From: Microlunatus endophyticus | GTDB lineage: Bacteria > Actinomycetota > Actinomycetes > Propionibacteriales > Propionibacteriaceae | Length of the DNA stretch: 64,000 bases | Reading direction: 5' to 3' | NCBI RefSeq assembly: GCF_014646195.1 | Contig: NZ_BMMZ01000006.1 | Location: 124,001-188,000 of the forward strand | In this document: piece after piece, positions 33,864 through 43,606 of the stretch | Layout: each line of letters begins with the position of its first letter | Position numbering within the stretch: the first letter of the stretch is position 1 | Notes under the pieces: model-generated | The model's input: only the letters and a program-made list of their open reading frames with translations | What the model was told of the DNA's origin: nothing | Database searches by the model: none | Translations under genes and position numbers: made by a program

Positions 33864-35654
33864 ATGAACGGCATCGAGCTCCTCTTGGTGGTGATCGCCG
33901 CGATCGGCGTCACCGCGTTCGCCCAGCGGCGCGGCCTGCAAGCGCCGCTTGTCCTGGTGGTTCTCGGTCTCGCGGTGTCGTTCATCCCGGGACTGCCCCG
34001 GCTGGAGATCGAACCGGAGATCATCCTCGGCGTCGTTCTCCCGCCGCTGCTCTACTCGACCGCGGTCGAGTTCTCCTTCATCAACTTCATGCGCAACCTC
34101 TGGCCGATCCTCGGTCTGGGCATCGGTCTGGTCCTGATCACCGCCTTCGCGGTGGGCCTGGTCGCCAACCGACTGACGCCCCAATTGACTGCACCGGCGG
34201 CGTTGGTCCTCGGGGCGGTCGTTGCACCATCGGATGCGGTGACCGCGGTCGCGATCGGACGCCGGCTCGGACTGCCCAAACGGGTGATGACCATCCTCAC
34301 CGGTGAGAGCCTGATCAACGACGCGGCCGCACTGACACTGTTCACCATCGCCGCGGTGCAGGTCACCGGACAGGGTGCGTTCATCTCCCAACCGGTCGTC
34401 TTCTTCGGGTACGGCGTGGTCGTCGGCCTGATCGTCGGCCGAGTGCTCGCGCTGATCGTCCAGAAGCTGCAGCAGCGATTGGACAGCCCGGGGCTGGAGA
34501 CGGTGCTCGGACTCGTGCTGCCCTTCTCCTGTTATCTGGCCGCCGAGCAGCTGCACGCCTCGGGCGTGATCGCGGTCGTGACGGCCGGTTTCGCCATCGG
34601 CCACAACCGGGCCCGCAGCGGTTACGCGGCCCGGATCCAGGAGACCCAGGTCTGGCGCAGCCTCGATGTCCTGCTGGAGGCGTTCGTCTTCGCCTATATG
34701 GGCATGCAGATGAAGTTCGTCTTCCAGGAGGTCACCGGGGCTGGGCACTCGCTGCCGAGGGTGCTGGTCGCGGCGCTGGTCTCGCTGTTGGTGGTGCTGG
34801 CCGTCCGCCCGGCCTGCGTCCTCGTCAACCATCTGCGACTGGTGGGTACGGACCGGCTGCGACAAGCCGGCCAACGCCGACGTCCCGATCGGGACGCCGA
34901 GCGACAACAGCGTCGGGAGGCGATCATGCGCCGCCGGATCGACGAGTACAACCGCCAGCATCCGGACCATCCGCGCGACATCCCGTCGGGTGGTCCCGAG
35001 CGCCAGCCGTCGCTGCTGCCGCTGAAGCACGACATCGTGATCTCCTGGACCGGGATGCGCGGCGTCGTGACCCTCGCCGCTGCAGCCGGTATCCCGGCCA
35101 CCGCGGCGCTCGGTGCGCCGTTCCCCGGCCGCGCGGAGATCCAATTGATCGCCTTCGTGATCGCCGTCGGCACCCTGCTGATCCAGGGCACCACGCTGCC
35201 GCCGCTGATCCGCAAGCTCGATATCCGCTCGGAGGACGACGCCGCGTACGAGGCCGAGCAGCGCAAACACGCGGCCGAGATCACCCAGAAGGCGACCACC
35301 GAGGTGATCACCAAGGCGATGACCAAGATCGACAACTACCGGACCGGAGATTCCGGTGATCTTGATCCGGAGGCACTGGCCGCACTCAGCCAGCAACTGC
35401 AACGCTTCCAGGCCAACCGGGAGGCCTTGCAGGCCGAGACTGAGGAAGCCGAGCGCGCCGACGCCGATCAGCAACGCGCCGACAGGTGGCGCGCTGTGAG
35501 CAGAATCAGGCTGGAGATGCTGACCGCACAACGCAAGGCACTGACCGCCGAACGGGACGCGTTCCGGCTGGACGACGACACCTACCGCGAGATGCTCGAG
35601 CAACTGGACTACGACGAGGCCGCGATCAGCGCGCGGATGGACTCCCGGCTCTGA
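33864..35654 (+). CDS. CPA1-family Na+/H+ antiporter
   Basis: 596 residues from ATG 33864. About twelve hydrophobic segments in the first 400 residues. The ion-binding region is clear: APSDAVTAVAIGRRLGLPKR followed by LTGESLINDAAAL. A large charged cytoplasmic loop (about 330-385) precedes SWTGMRGVVTLAAAAGIP. The last 150 residues are a charged coiled-coil-like tail. Exchanges Na+ (or K+) for H+ in pH and salt homeostasis. Starts 20 bases after the beta-glucosidase gene. Confidence 0.9.
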   Translation: MNGIELLLVVIAAIGVTAFAQRRGLQAPLVLVVLGLAVSFIPGLPRLEIEPEIILGVVLPPLLYSTAVEFSFINFMRNLWPILGLGIGLVLITAFAVGLVANRLTPQLTAPAALVLGAVVAPSDAVTAVAIGRRLGLPKRVMTILTGESLINDAAALTLFTIAAVQVTGQGAFISQPVVFFGYGVVVGLIVGRVLALIVQKLQQRLDSPGLETVLGLVLPFSCYLAAEQLHASGVIAVVTAGFAIGHNRARSGYAARIQETQVWRSLDVLLEAFVFAYMGMQMKFVFQEVTGAGHSLPRVLVAALVSLLVVLAVRPACVLVNHLRLVGTDRLRQAGQRRRPDRDAERQQRREAIMRRRIDEYNRQHPDHPRDIPSGGPERQPSLLPLKHDIVISWTGMRGVVTLAAAAGIPATAALGAPFPGRAEIQLIAFVIAVGTLLIQGTTLPPLIRKLDIRSEDDAAYEAEQRKHAAEITQKATTEVITKAMTKIDNYRTGDSGDLDPEALAALSQQLQRFQANREALQAETEEAERADADQQRADRWRAVSRIRLEMLTAQRKALTAERDAFRLDDDTYREMLEQLDYDEAAISARMDSRL

Positions 35655-35772
35655 CCACGGTTGTGATCGCCGGTGAGATTCCAGAGCCCGGGAACCGAGC
35701 GCGTTGCTCCTGCGTCGATCCGGTATGTCTCACACAGGTCAGCGGATCTCCTGGAGCTGCCAGGACACTTGG

Positions 35773-36111
35773 ATGCTGAAGATGCCTCCGATCTGCGCCG
35801 TCACCGGCCGACCGGCCGACACCGCGATCATCGTCCGCGTCGGCCACCTCGATCTCATCCTGCCGGCGACCACCGCAATCCGGGCCGATCACAGCCGATT
35901 CCTCGGCACGCTGCGCACCGCGCGGCGACTGCGTCCTTCGGTCGACGACGACGTGGTCACCCTGCACCATGCGGCCGGCGAATTCGTGGAGCAGTTGATC
36001 ATGAGCAACGAACCGGGCACCCTCTACGTCGGCGGCCTGTATCCGCTGGCGCCGAGCAACCGACAGTCGCCCGCAACCGCCGATGCCGGGCCGACCCAGC
36101 TGGCTGCCTGA
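35773..36111 (+). CDS. Hypothetical protein
   Basis: 112 residues from ATG 35773, which has AGGA seven bases upstream; the frame is open back to 35704 with another ATG at 35725. Third-position GC is high throughout, which supports coding. An early Cys (ICAVTG) and a compact alpha/beta-looking body (TAIIVRVGHLDLILP) are seen, but no family is recognised. It ends 4 bases before the convergent ftsY stop. Confidence 0.5.
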   Translation: MLKMPPICAVTGRPADTAIIVRVGHLDLILPATTAIRADHSRFLGTLRTARRLRPSVDDDVVTLHHAAGEFVEQLIMSNEPGTLYVGGLYPLAPSNRQSPATADAGPTQLAA

Positions 36112-36115
36112 CGGC

Positions 36116-37321
36116 TCAGTCAGCGGTGAGCAAGGCGTCGACGAATTCCTCCGGCTCGAAGGGAGCCAGATCATCGACACCCTCTCCGAGCCCGACCAGC
36201 TTGACCGGGACTCCCAGCTCGCGCTGGACCTGGATGACGATGCCGCCCTTGGCCGAGCCGTCGAGCTTGGACAGCACGACACCGGTCACATCGACGACCT
36301 CGGCGAAGATCCGTGCCTGGGTCAGCCCGTTCTGACCGGTTGTCGCGTCCAGCAACAGCAGCACTTCGGTGACCGGAGCCTGCCGCTCGATCACCCGTTT
36401 GATCTTGCCGAGCTCGTCCATCAGCCCGGTCTTGGTGTGCAGCCGACCGGCGGTGTCGATCAACACGACGTCGGCCTCACCCTCGATCCCGACCTTGACC
36501 GCCTCGAAGGCGACACTGGCCGGATCGGCACCCTCTGCACCGCGCACGGTAGGCACCCCGACGCGACTCCCCCAGGTCTCGAGCTGATCGGCCGCAGCCG
36601 CGCGGAAAGTATCCGCGGCTCCGAGCACCACGTCCTTGTCCTCGGCGACCAGCACCCGGGCGAGCTTGCCCACGGTGGTGGTCTTGCCGGTCCCGTTCAC
36701 ACCGACCACCATCACCACGGCGGGCACCTCGGTCCGGTCGATCGCCAGAGATCGGTCGAGAGTCGGATCGACGAGCTTGATCAACTCCTCGCGGAGCGCG
36801 GTCCGGGCAGCAGTCGGATCAGCTGTGCCCTCCACCCGGAGCCGGTCGCGCAATGCCTCGACCAACTCCATCGTCGGCTTCACGCCGAGGTCGGAGGTGA
36901 GCAGGGTGTCCTCGAAGTCCTCCCAGGTCTCCTCGTCGATCCGATCCCGCGAGAGCAGGGTCAGCAGCCCCCTGCTCAGCGCGTTGTTGGATCCGGCGAG
37001 TCTGCGCCGCAGCCGGACCAGCCGGCTCTCCGGCGCCTCCGGCTTCTCGATCGCCGGGGCCGGAGCCTCGGTGGGCGCCTCGACCGGCGTGGTCGGTTCG
37101 ACGACCTCGGTCGCCAACCCTTCGCCGCGCTCCGGGCCTTCGGGAGTCTCGCGTTCGGCGACGGCCGAGCCGCCGACTACCTTGTCCGACCGCTGTTCAC
37201 CGAGCTCGGGCTTGACCTGGCTCGGCAGCGGACGACGACGGGTCCCGACGACGAGGCCGGTGACAAGGCCGACGGCAATGATGACGCCGGCGATGATCAG
37301 AGTCAGGATCGTTCCAGTCAC
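36116..37321 (-). CDS. ftsY: Signal recognition particle receptor
   Basis: 401 residues, GTG 37321. It starts with a membrane helix (TLIIAGVIIAVGLVTGLVVG), then an acidic linker and the NG GTPase domain: GVNGTGKTTTVGKLA, DTFRAAAADQLETW, DTAGRLHTKTGLM, LSKLDGSAKGG. It receives Ffh-ribosome complexes at the membrane. Minus-strand backbone gene between smc and ffh. Confidence 0.95.
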   Translation of the reverse strand: MTGTILTLIIAGVIIAVGLVTGLVVGTRRRPLPSQVKPELGEQRSDKVVGGSAVAERETPEGPERGEGLATEVVEPTTPVEAPTEAPAPAIEKPEAPESRLVRLRRRLAGSNNALSRGLLTLLSRDRIDEETWEDFEDTLLTSDLGVKPTMELVEALRDRLRVEGTADPTAARTALREELIKLVDPTLDRSLAIDRTEVPAVVMVVGVNGTGKTTTVGKLARVLVAEDKDVVLGAADTFRAAAADQLETWGSRVGVPTVRGAEGADPASVAFEAVKVGIEGEADVVLIDTAGRLHTKTGLMDELGKIKRVIERQAPVTEVLLLLDATTGQNGLTQARIFAEVVDVTGVVLSKLDGSAKGGIVIQVQRELGVPVKLVGLGEGVDDLAPFEPEEFVDALLTAD

Positions 37322-37358
37322 CGCGTCAGCCTACCGGTGGAGACGGTGTGGTTGCCCC

Positions 37359-37604
37359 TCAGCGACCGGCGGCAGAATGCTGGCGTTCACGCTCGCGGTG
37401 GCCGGAGTGCGACCGCTCGACCATCCGGGTAAGGCTCTCCGGCGGTTCGATCTCGCCGTTGAGATGTTTGGCCGCCCGGGTGAACTTGTCGGCCAGCCAC
37501 GGCATGTGCTCTCGGCCGCGGCCCTCCATTCCGACGATCACCAATCCGACAACGGCGGCGGCCACCACCAGGATGGCGACCATAGCAACGACGTAGACGA
37601 TCAC
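37359..37604 (-). CDS. Small single-pass membrane protein
   Basis: 81 residues from GTG 37604, which has GAAAGG seven bases upstream; a TTG five codons earlier is the alternative start. One strong transmembrane helix covers residues 1-25 (VVAMVAILVVAAAVVGLVIV). Then a soluble basic tail with MPWLADKFTRAAKHLNGEI. Family not recognised. It precedes ftsY by 37 bases on the same strand and may be co-transcribed. Confidence 0.65.
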   Translation of the reverse strand: MIVYVVAMVAILVVAAAVVGLVIVGMEGRGREHMPWLADKFTRAAKHLNGEIEPPESLTRMVERSHSGHRERERQHSAAGR

Positions 37605-37812
37605 GACAAAGCCTTTCAAAGCAGTTGCAATGCATCAGCAGCGCGGGGAAGGAACTGCCGACGCCCCGGGGCCGGTCGAATCGAACTCAAGAGACCCCTG
37701 GGCGTACCCACACCATTGTTGCAGTGCAAACCCCAGATTAGCTGTGATCTACTGACCTCCAAGGCGTGTCGCAGGTCTGTCCCAGACGCCGCCGTGGCCC
37801 GAGGAGGCTGGT

Positions 37813-39246
37813 ATGACTGCGGTCGAAACCTCGCTGATAACCAACCCGCGGAAGACCTGGCCGGCTGACGAGCGCGTACGAGCCGGGCAGTTGCGGCGCC
37901 GCGAGGTGCCGCTGGCCGGTCATGCGGCCCTGCGTCCTGCCGAACATCGCGACCCGGTCGCCCTGCTCGAGCAGGAGGAGGTCGGCCGGGTCCCGGAGCT
38001 GGTGCCGATCCGGCACGGACGAATGCTGGTCTCGCCGTTCGCGTTCTACCGCGGGACTGCGCTGCTGATGGCCGATGATCTTGCCGCCGAACCGAACACC
38101 GGGATCATGGCGCAGCTGTGCGGTGACGCCCACTTGGTCAACTTCGGGGCGTACGCCTCCCGCGAGCGGAGCTTGGTCTTCGACATCAACGACTTCGACG
38201 AGACCCTGCCGGGCCCGTTCGAATGGGACGTGAAGCGACTGGTCGCCAGCGTGGTGGTGGCCGGGCGGGACAACGGCTTCAAGCCCAAGGCCTGCCGGCG
38301 GGCCGCGCTGGCTGCGGCGTCCAGCTACCGGACGGCGATGGCCGGCTTTGCCGCGTTGACCGCCCTCGACGTCTGGCATTCAGCGATCAACATCGATCAG
38401 GCGTTCGCCGACTACAAGCAGACGATGTCGGACCAGAAGCAGAACCGCAAGGCGATGAAAGCGACTCGCAATGCGCTGGCCAAAGCCCGGACCCGTGATC
38501 ATCTGCAGGCGATCAGAAAACTCACCCGGACCATCGACGGTCACCGCCGGATCATCGCCGCTCCGCCGCTCACGGTCCCGGTCGACCAACTGCCCGGGGC
38601 CGACCGGGACCGGAGCATCGAGCTGCTGGAATCGCTGCTGGCCAGCTATCGCGACACGCTGCCTGACAACCGCCGGCATCTCCTCGACCAGTTCCAGCTT
38701 GCCGACGCTGCGCTCCGCGTGGTCGGGGTGGGCAGCGTCGGCACTCGGGCCTGGATCCTCGTACTGGAAGGCATCCACGAGTCCGACGGGGTGATTCTGC
38801 AGGCCAAGGAGGCGAGGGCGTCCGTGCTGGCCGGCTATTGGCAGCCGTCGGTGCACAACAACCAGGGCCAACGCGTGGTGGCCGGGCAACGACTGATCCA
38901 GGCGTCCAGCGACATCTTCCTCGGCTGGGTCCGCGACGAACGCAACGGCGAGCATCACGACTACTACCTGCGCCAACTGCGGGACTGGAAGATGTCGCTG
39001 CCGATCGAGTCGATGGATCCGCAGGGCCTGACGTCGTACGCACGGCTCTGCGGTTGGACACTGGCTCGCGCCCATGCCAGATCCGGGGACCGGTTCATGA
39101 TCACCGGTTACCTGGGCAATACCGACGAATTCGACCAGGCGGTCGTTGATTTCGCCGAGCAGTACGCCGACCAGACCGAGCGCGACTACGCCGCGCTGGT
39201 CTCAGCAGTCGAGTCCGGTCGTACGTCGGCGGTTACCGGAATCTGA
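37813..39246 (+). CDS. DUF2252 family protein
   Basis: 477 residues, ATG 37813, excellent GGAGG ribosome site. Signature blocks: MLVSPFAFYRGTA, LCGDAHLVNFGAYAS and VFDINDFDETLPGPFEWDVKRL, which resemble the phosphotransferase loop and DFG-like acids of kinase-like proteins, then a Lys/Arg-rich insertion near 205-240. The substrate is unknown. Its stop codon directly abuts the smc stop on the other strand (TGATCA at 39244-39249). Confidence 0.85.
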   Translation: MTAVETSLITNPRKTWPADERVRAGQLRRREVPLAGHAALRPAEHRDPVALLEQEEVGRVPELVPIRHGRMLVSPFAFYRGTALLMADDLAAEPNTGIMAQLCGDAHLVNFGAYASRERSLVFDINDFDETLPGPFEWDVKRLVASVVVAGRDNGFKPKACRRAALAAASSYRTAMAGFAALTALDVWHSAINIDQAFADYKQTMSDQKQNRKAMKATRNALAKARTRDHLQAIRKLTRTIDGHRRIIAAPPLTVPVDQLPGADRDRSIELLESLLASYRDTLPDNRRHLLDQFQLADAALRVVGVGSVGTRAWILVLEGIHESDGVILQAKEARASVLAGYWQPSVHNNQGQRVVAGQRLIQASSDIFLGWVRDERNGEHHDYYLRQLRDWKMSLPIESMDPQGLTSYARLCGWTLARAHARSGDRFMITGYLGNTDEFDQAVVDFAEQYADQTERDYAALVSAVESGRTSAVTGI

Positions 39247-42200
39247 TCAGGCCACCGATTCCTGCGCCTCGCGCAGCCGCTGGCTGATCACCGCCGAGAC
39301 CCCGTCACCGCGCATCGTCACGCCGTACAGCGCGTCGGCGACCTCCATGGTGCGCTTGTGGTGGGTGATCACCAGCAGCTGGGAGTTCTCCCGCAGCTCC
39401 TCGTAGATCTCCAGCAGCCTGCCCAGGTTGGTGTCGTCCAGCGCAGCCTCGACCTCGTCCAGGATGTAGAACGGACTCGGTCGGGCGATGAACAGCGACA
39501 CCAGGAACGCGACCGCGACCAGCGACCGTTCGCCACCGGACAGCAGCGACAACCGCTTGACCTTCTTGCCAGCCGGCCGCGCCTCGACGTCGACACCGGT
39601 GTTCAGCCAGTCCCCCGGCTCGGTCAGCACCAGCCGGCCCTCACCGCCCGGGAACAGTCGAGCGAATACCCGGTCGAACGCCTTCTCGACATCGGCATAT
39701 GCCTCGGCGAAGACCTGCTCGACCCGGGCATCGACGTCGGAGATGATCGACAACAGATCCTCGCGGGTCTTGCGCAGGTCCTCGGCCTGTTCGGCGAGGA
39801 ACGCGTGCCGCTCCTCCATCGCCGCATACTCCTCCAGCGCCAGCGGATTGATCTTGCCCAGCTGGTTGAGCGCACGGTCGGCCTTGCGCAGCCGCTTCTG
39901 CTGCTCGTCGCGGACGTACGGCACCGGTTCCGGCCGCTGGTCCTCAGACATGGCCTCCAGGTCGAGGGCGTTACCGTCCTCGTCGGTCAGCACCGGGACC
40001 GGAACCTCGGGACCGAAATCGCGCATCAGCGTCGCGGCGTCGACGCCGAGGTCGTCCAGCGCCTTCTCGCCCAGTGCCTCGATCCGCATCCGGCGTTCGG
40101 CCCGCGCCATCTCGTCGCGGTGCACGGTGTCGACCAGCGACTCGAGCTCGGCCGACAACTCGCGTACGCCCTTGCGGGCGGCGATCAGGGCCTCTTCCGC
40201 CTCGGTCCGGGACGCCTCGGCTTCCCGCCGCTCGGCGTCGGCGAGCTTGATCGACTCTTCGATCCGGGTGGCCAGATAGCCGGCGGCGGTGTGGACAGCA
40301 CTCGCCACCTGCGCCTCGCGCAGCATTCGCTCCCGGCGCGCCTGCGCCCGCGCACGGGCGGCCCGCTCGTTCTCGGCCGCCCGGCGCAACGCGTCGGCCC
40401 GGCCGGACAGCGCCCGCGACCGTTCCTCGACGGTTCGCAGCGCGAGCCGGGACTCCATCTCCGCGGCACGGGCCAGCCGCGCGGCCTCGGCGAGCCGGTC
40501 CCGTTCGGCCGGATCGGGTTCCTCGTCGGTCTCCTCGGCGCCGGCGGCCTCCAGCCGCTCCTCCAGCTCAGCCAGCTTCGTCGCGGTCTGGTCGCGAGCG
40601 TCCTCGGCCTCGGTGATCGAACGCTTCAGCCGGCTCGCCTCGTCCCGCGACGACCGGGCGGCCGAGTTGAGCTGCCCCAACTGCTCGGCCAGGGCGGCCA
40701 TCTCGGCATCCGACTCATGCAACCGGGCCAGGGCGTACTCGACGTCCTTCTTCGCCGTGGCGTGCTGTTCGGCCAACTCGACCTGGGCGAACCGCAACCG
40801 TTCGCAGCGGTGAGTGACCTCGGCCAGCTTCTGCTCGGCCTCGTCGACGGCGGCCTGGACCTCGATCAGGCTGGGCTGCGCACTCGACCCGCCGGCCGCG
40901 AAATGGGCCGACAACAGATCGGCGTCCCGGGTTACCGCAGTCACGTCCGGCAGCGCAGCGACCAGTCCCCTGGCCGCCGCCAGATCATCGACGACCGCCA
41001 CCTTGCGCAACGCACGGTTGACGGCCGGCCGCAGATCGTCCCGACAGCTGACCACCTCGGCCGCATACCGGACGCCGGCCGGCAGCGCCGGCCAGTCGGC
41101 AACCGTTTCGGTGTCCGGCGCGCCGGCCAACAACAGCCCGGCGCGGCCGAGGTCCTCGGCCCGCAGGTGTTCGAAGGCAGATACTGCGGCGTCCAGGCCG
41201 GTGACCGCGACGGCATCCGCAGCCGCGCCGAACGCGGCCGACACGGCAGCCTCGTAGCCGGACTCCACGCTCACCAGCGCGGCAACCGACCCGAGCAGGT
41301 CGTTGACCCGGTCTTCCGCCGCCAGCAGAGCCGCCGAGCCGTCCTTGCGGCTGAGGCCGAGTTGCAGCGCTTCCAGGCGGGCTGCGAGCGCACCGCGCTC
41401 GGTGTTGGCCTCGGCCTCGTCCCGGCGCAGCTGGTCCAGCTTGGTCTCCAGCTCATCGAGCCGCTCGGTGGCGTTCTCGTGCTCCGAATCCAGATCCGAC
41501 TCACCGTCGTCGAGTGAGGCGACCTTGGTCTCCAGTGCGGTGAACTCACGGGCCGCGATCTCGGCACGCTCGTCGGCGTGCTGCAAGGCGGCCGCCAGCC
41601 GGCCGATCTCCTCGTCGGCGGCTTCGGAGCGGCTGCGCATCGAGTTGACCTGGCCGTGCAACCGGGCCAGTCCCTCGCGCCGGTCGGCTGCGGCCCGGAT
41701 CAAGGCGGCCAGCCGCTTCTCCTCGGCGGCGTGCGCGTCCTCGGTCTCGGACCGCTTGACAGTGGCAGCGGCCAGCGCCTCGGACTTCTGCTGCACCTCC
41801 GCCGCGAGGTCGGCCTCCTGGGCAGCAACCTGATCGGCTTCGGCCTCCAGCTCCTCGGGATCGCGGCCGCGACGCTCCTCACCCGGGTCGTTCTTGGCAT
41901 TACGAACCCGCTCGGCGGCGATGGAGATCGTCGAGGCGACCCGCTCCCGGAGAGCCGCCAGCGAATACCAGACGTCCTGGGCCTGGTTGAGTCGCGGCAC
42001 CTGGCCCCGTACGGTCTCCTCGGCCTCGACCTCGGCGGAGCGGGCCGCGTCGAGCCGGGTCTCCAGCGCCGTACGCCGCTGTTTCAGCTGGGCCTCGTCG
42101 GCCAGATCGCTCTCCAGCGACAGCGTGGCCTGGACCAGGTCATCGGCGAGCAACCGGGACCGGGCGTCGCGGGCCTCGGCCTGGATCACGGCCGCCTTGC

Positions 42201-42837
42201 GAGCGACCTCGGCCTGCCGGCCGAGCGGCTTGAGCTGGCGGCGTACCTCCGCGACCAGGTCGTTGAGCCGGTTGACGTTGGTCTCGGTTGCCTCGAGCTT
42301 GCGGAGCGCCTTCTCCTTGCGCTTGCGGTGCTTGAGGACGCCGGCGGCCTCCTCGATGAAACCGCGGCGCATCTCCGGGGTGGCCTGCAGGATGCTGTCC
42401 AACTGGCCCTGGCCGACGATGACGTGCATCTCGCGGCCGATGCCGGAATCGCTGAGCAACTCCTGGACGTCGAGCAGCCTTGCCTTGTTGCCGTTGATCT
42501 CGTAGTCGGATCCGCCGTTGCGGAACATGGTCCGGCTGATGGTGACCTCGGCGTAGTCGATCGGCAGCGCCCCGTCGGTGTTGTCGATGGTCAGGATCAC
42601 CTCGGCGCGCCCCAGCGGCGCCCGGCCGGAGGTGCCGGCGAAGATGACGTCCTCCATCTTGCCGCCGCGCAAGGACTTGGCGCCCTGCTCGCCCATCACC
42701 CAGCTGAGGGCGTCCACGACATTGGACTTGCCGGAACCGTTCGGGCCGACGACACAGGTGATTCCGGGCTCGAAGTTCAGCGTGGTGGCCGAAGCGAAGG
42801 ACTTGAAGCCCTTCAGGGTCAGGCTCTTGAGATACAC
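39247..42837 (-). CDS. smc: Chromosome segregation SMC ATPase
   Basis: 1196 residues from GTG 42837 (VYLKSLTLKGFKSF), a typical length; the longer frame to 42906 adds no conserved sequence. Walker A GPNGSGKSN near residue 33, two very long Glu/Ala/Arg-rich coiled-coil arms, a central hinge (about 490-650), then ABC signature LLSGGERSLVAVAF and Walker B FYILDEVEAALDD. It condenses DNA with ScpA/ScpB. Backbone gene between mutM and ftsY. Confidence 0.95.
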   Translation of the reverse strand: MYLKSLTLKGFKSFASATTLNFEPGITCVVGPNGSGKSNVVDALSWVMGEQGAKSLRGGKMEDVIFAGTSGRAPLGRAEVILTIDNTDGALPIDYAEVTISRTMFRNGGSDYEINGNKARLLDVQELLSDSGIGREMHVIVGQGQLDSILQATPEMRRGFIEEAAGVLKHRKRKEKALRKLEATETNVNRLNDLVAEVRRQLKPLGRQAEVARKAAVIQAEARDARSRLLADDLVQATLSLESDLADEAQLKQRRTALETRLDAARSAEVEAEETVRGQVPRLNQAQDVWYSLAALRERVASTISIAAERVRNAKNDPGEERRGRDPEELEAEADQVAAQEADLAAEVQQKSEALAAATVKRSETEDAHAAEEKRLAALIRAAADRREGLARLHGQVNSMRSRSEAADEEIGRLAAALQHADERAEIAAREFTALETKVASLDDGESDLDSEHENATERLDELETKLDQLRRDEAEANTERGALAARLEALQLGLSRKDGSAALLAAEDRVNDLLGSVAALVSVESGYEAAVSAAFGAAADAVAVTGLDAAVSAFEHLRAEDLGRAGLLLAGAPDTETVADWPALPAGVRYAAEVVSCRDDLRPAVNRALRKVAVVDDLAAARGLVAALPDVTAVTRDADLLSAHFAAGGSSAQPSLIEVQAAVDEAEQKLAEVTHRCERLRFAQVELAEQHATAKKDVEYALARLHESDAEMAALAEQLGQLNSAARSSRDEASRLKRSITEAEDARDQTATKLAELEERLEAAGAEETDEEPDPAERDRLAEAARLARAAEMESRLALRTVEERSRALSGRADALRRAAENERAARARAQARRERMLREAQVASAVHTAAGYLATRIEESIKLADAERREAEASRTEAEEALIAARKGVRELSAELESLVDTVHRDEMARAERRMRIEALGEKALDDLGVDAATLMRDFGPEVPVPVLTDEDGNALDLEAMSEDQRPEPVPYVRDEQQKRLRKADRALNQLGKINPLALEEYAAMEERHAFLAEQAEDLRKTREDLLSIISDVDARVEQVFAEAYADVEKAFDRVFARLFPGGEGRLVLTEPGDWLNTGVDVEARPAGKKVKRLSLLSGGERSLVAVAFLVSLFIARPSPFYILDEVEAALDDTNLGRLLEIYEELRENSQLLVITHHKRTMEVADALYGVTMRGDGVSAVISQRLREAQESVA

Positions 42838-42934
42838 GCGCTCCCCTTCGTCTGGATACGGGTCGTCCCGTGATGAACGTATGGCCGGCTGGGAAGGCCA
42901 TCCCAATCTAGTCGGGCCCGCCGACTTTACGCGG

Positions 42935-43594
42935 TCAACTCGCCGCGCGGGTATCCGAGCCGATCTCTGAGCCCGTTCCCCCGATCCCTGAGCCTGCCGA
43001 AGGGCCCGAAGCGTCCACGATCTCCACCTCGGTCGTCTCGTCGTCGATCGGGACCAGATGGGTCGGTCGGCCCTGCCGGACCGCGGAGAAGGTCCACAAC
43101 TTGTTGACCACGAATGTCACCGGCGTCACCACGATGATCGAGATCAACTGGGCCCAGTAGAGCTTGGTCCGCAGGCCGCTGGAATCGTCGAAGACGCTGT
43201 CCGGCAGCGAGATCGGCGATCCGGAATGGATCAGCGCGGTGATCAGCGCCAGGCCGATCAGCTGGCCGATCGCCCCGACTGCGAGGAAGGGCGGGTATTC
43301 GGCGTGCCAGGTGGAATGGTGGGTCGTCCGGAACGTCCAGCGCCGGTTGATCACGAAATTCCAGAAGTTCGCGACCAGGAAGGCGATGGTCACGAAGAGG
43401 TGATACCAGCGGACGTTGAAGTTGGTCAGCGGAAGGTCGAAGAAGACCTCGCGATAGTCGGGTCCGACCTTCTTGAGCAGGATCACTACGATCATGTTCA
43501 CAAGCGCGCCAGAGCCGCCCACCAGCCCGAAGCGGATGAGTTGTGCCCAGTTATGGCGATGCCGTACGAAGATGTAGTGCCCGAGACGTCTCAC
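42935..43594 (-). CDS. GtrA-like membrane protein
   Basis: 219 residues, GTG 43594. Four hydrophobic helices: LIRFGLVGGSGALVNMIVV, then LFVTIAFLVANFWNFVINRRWTF, then the GQLIGLALITALI region, then SIIVVTPVTFVVNKLWTF. The FxxVGxxGxxxN and NFxxxRxWTF motifs mark the GtrA family, which moves polyprenol-linked sugars or takes part in wall polysaccharide synthesis. The C-terminal 30 residues (DASGPSAGSGIGGTG) are encoded over a dispersed-repeat sequence. Confidence 0.8.
   Translation of the reverse strand: MRRLGHYIFVRHRHNWAQLIRFGLVGGSGALVNMIVVILLKKVGPDYREVFFDLPLTNFNVRWYHLFVTIAFLVANFWNFVINRRWTFRTTHHSTWHAEYPPFLAVGAIGQLIGLALITALIHSGSPISLPDSVFDDSSGLRTKLYWAQLISIIVVTPVTFVVNKLWTFSAVRQGRPTHLVPIDDETTEVEIVDASGPSAGSGIGGTGSEIGSDTRAAS
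42982..43004. repeat. Dispersed CTGAGCCTG-CGAAGGG element in the gtrA-like 3' end
   Basis: CGATCCCTGAGCCTGCCGAAGGG matches the core seen at 18197 and 54925. Here it lies inside the coding region and produces the low-complexity C-terminus. Similar short elements are well known in high-GC actinobacterial genomes. Confidence 0.55.
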
Positions 43595-43606
43595 GATCGT
43601 CCGAGC

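Noticed and set aside
39358..41517. A 719-codon plus-strand frame opposite smc
   Set aside because: Antisense image of the coiled-coil codons; composition is biased to Leu/Gly/Arg/Gln with no fold features.
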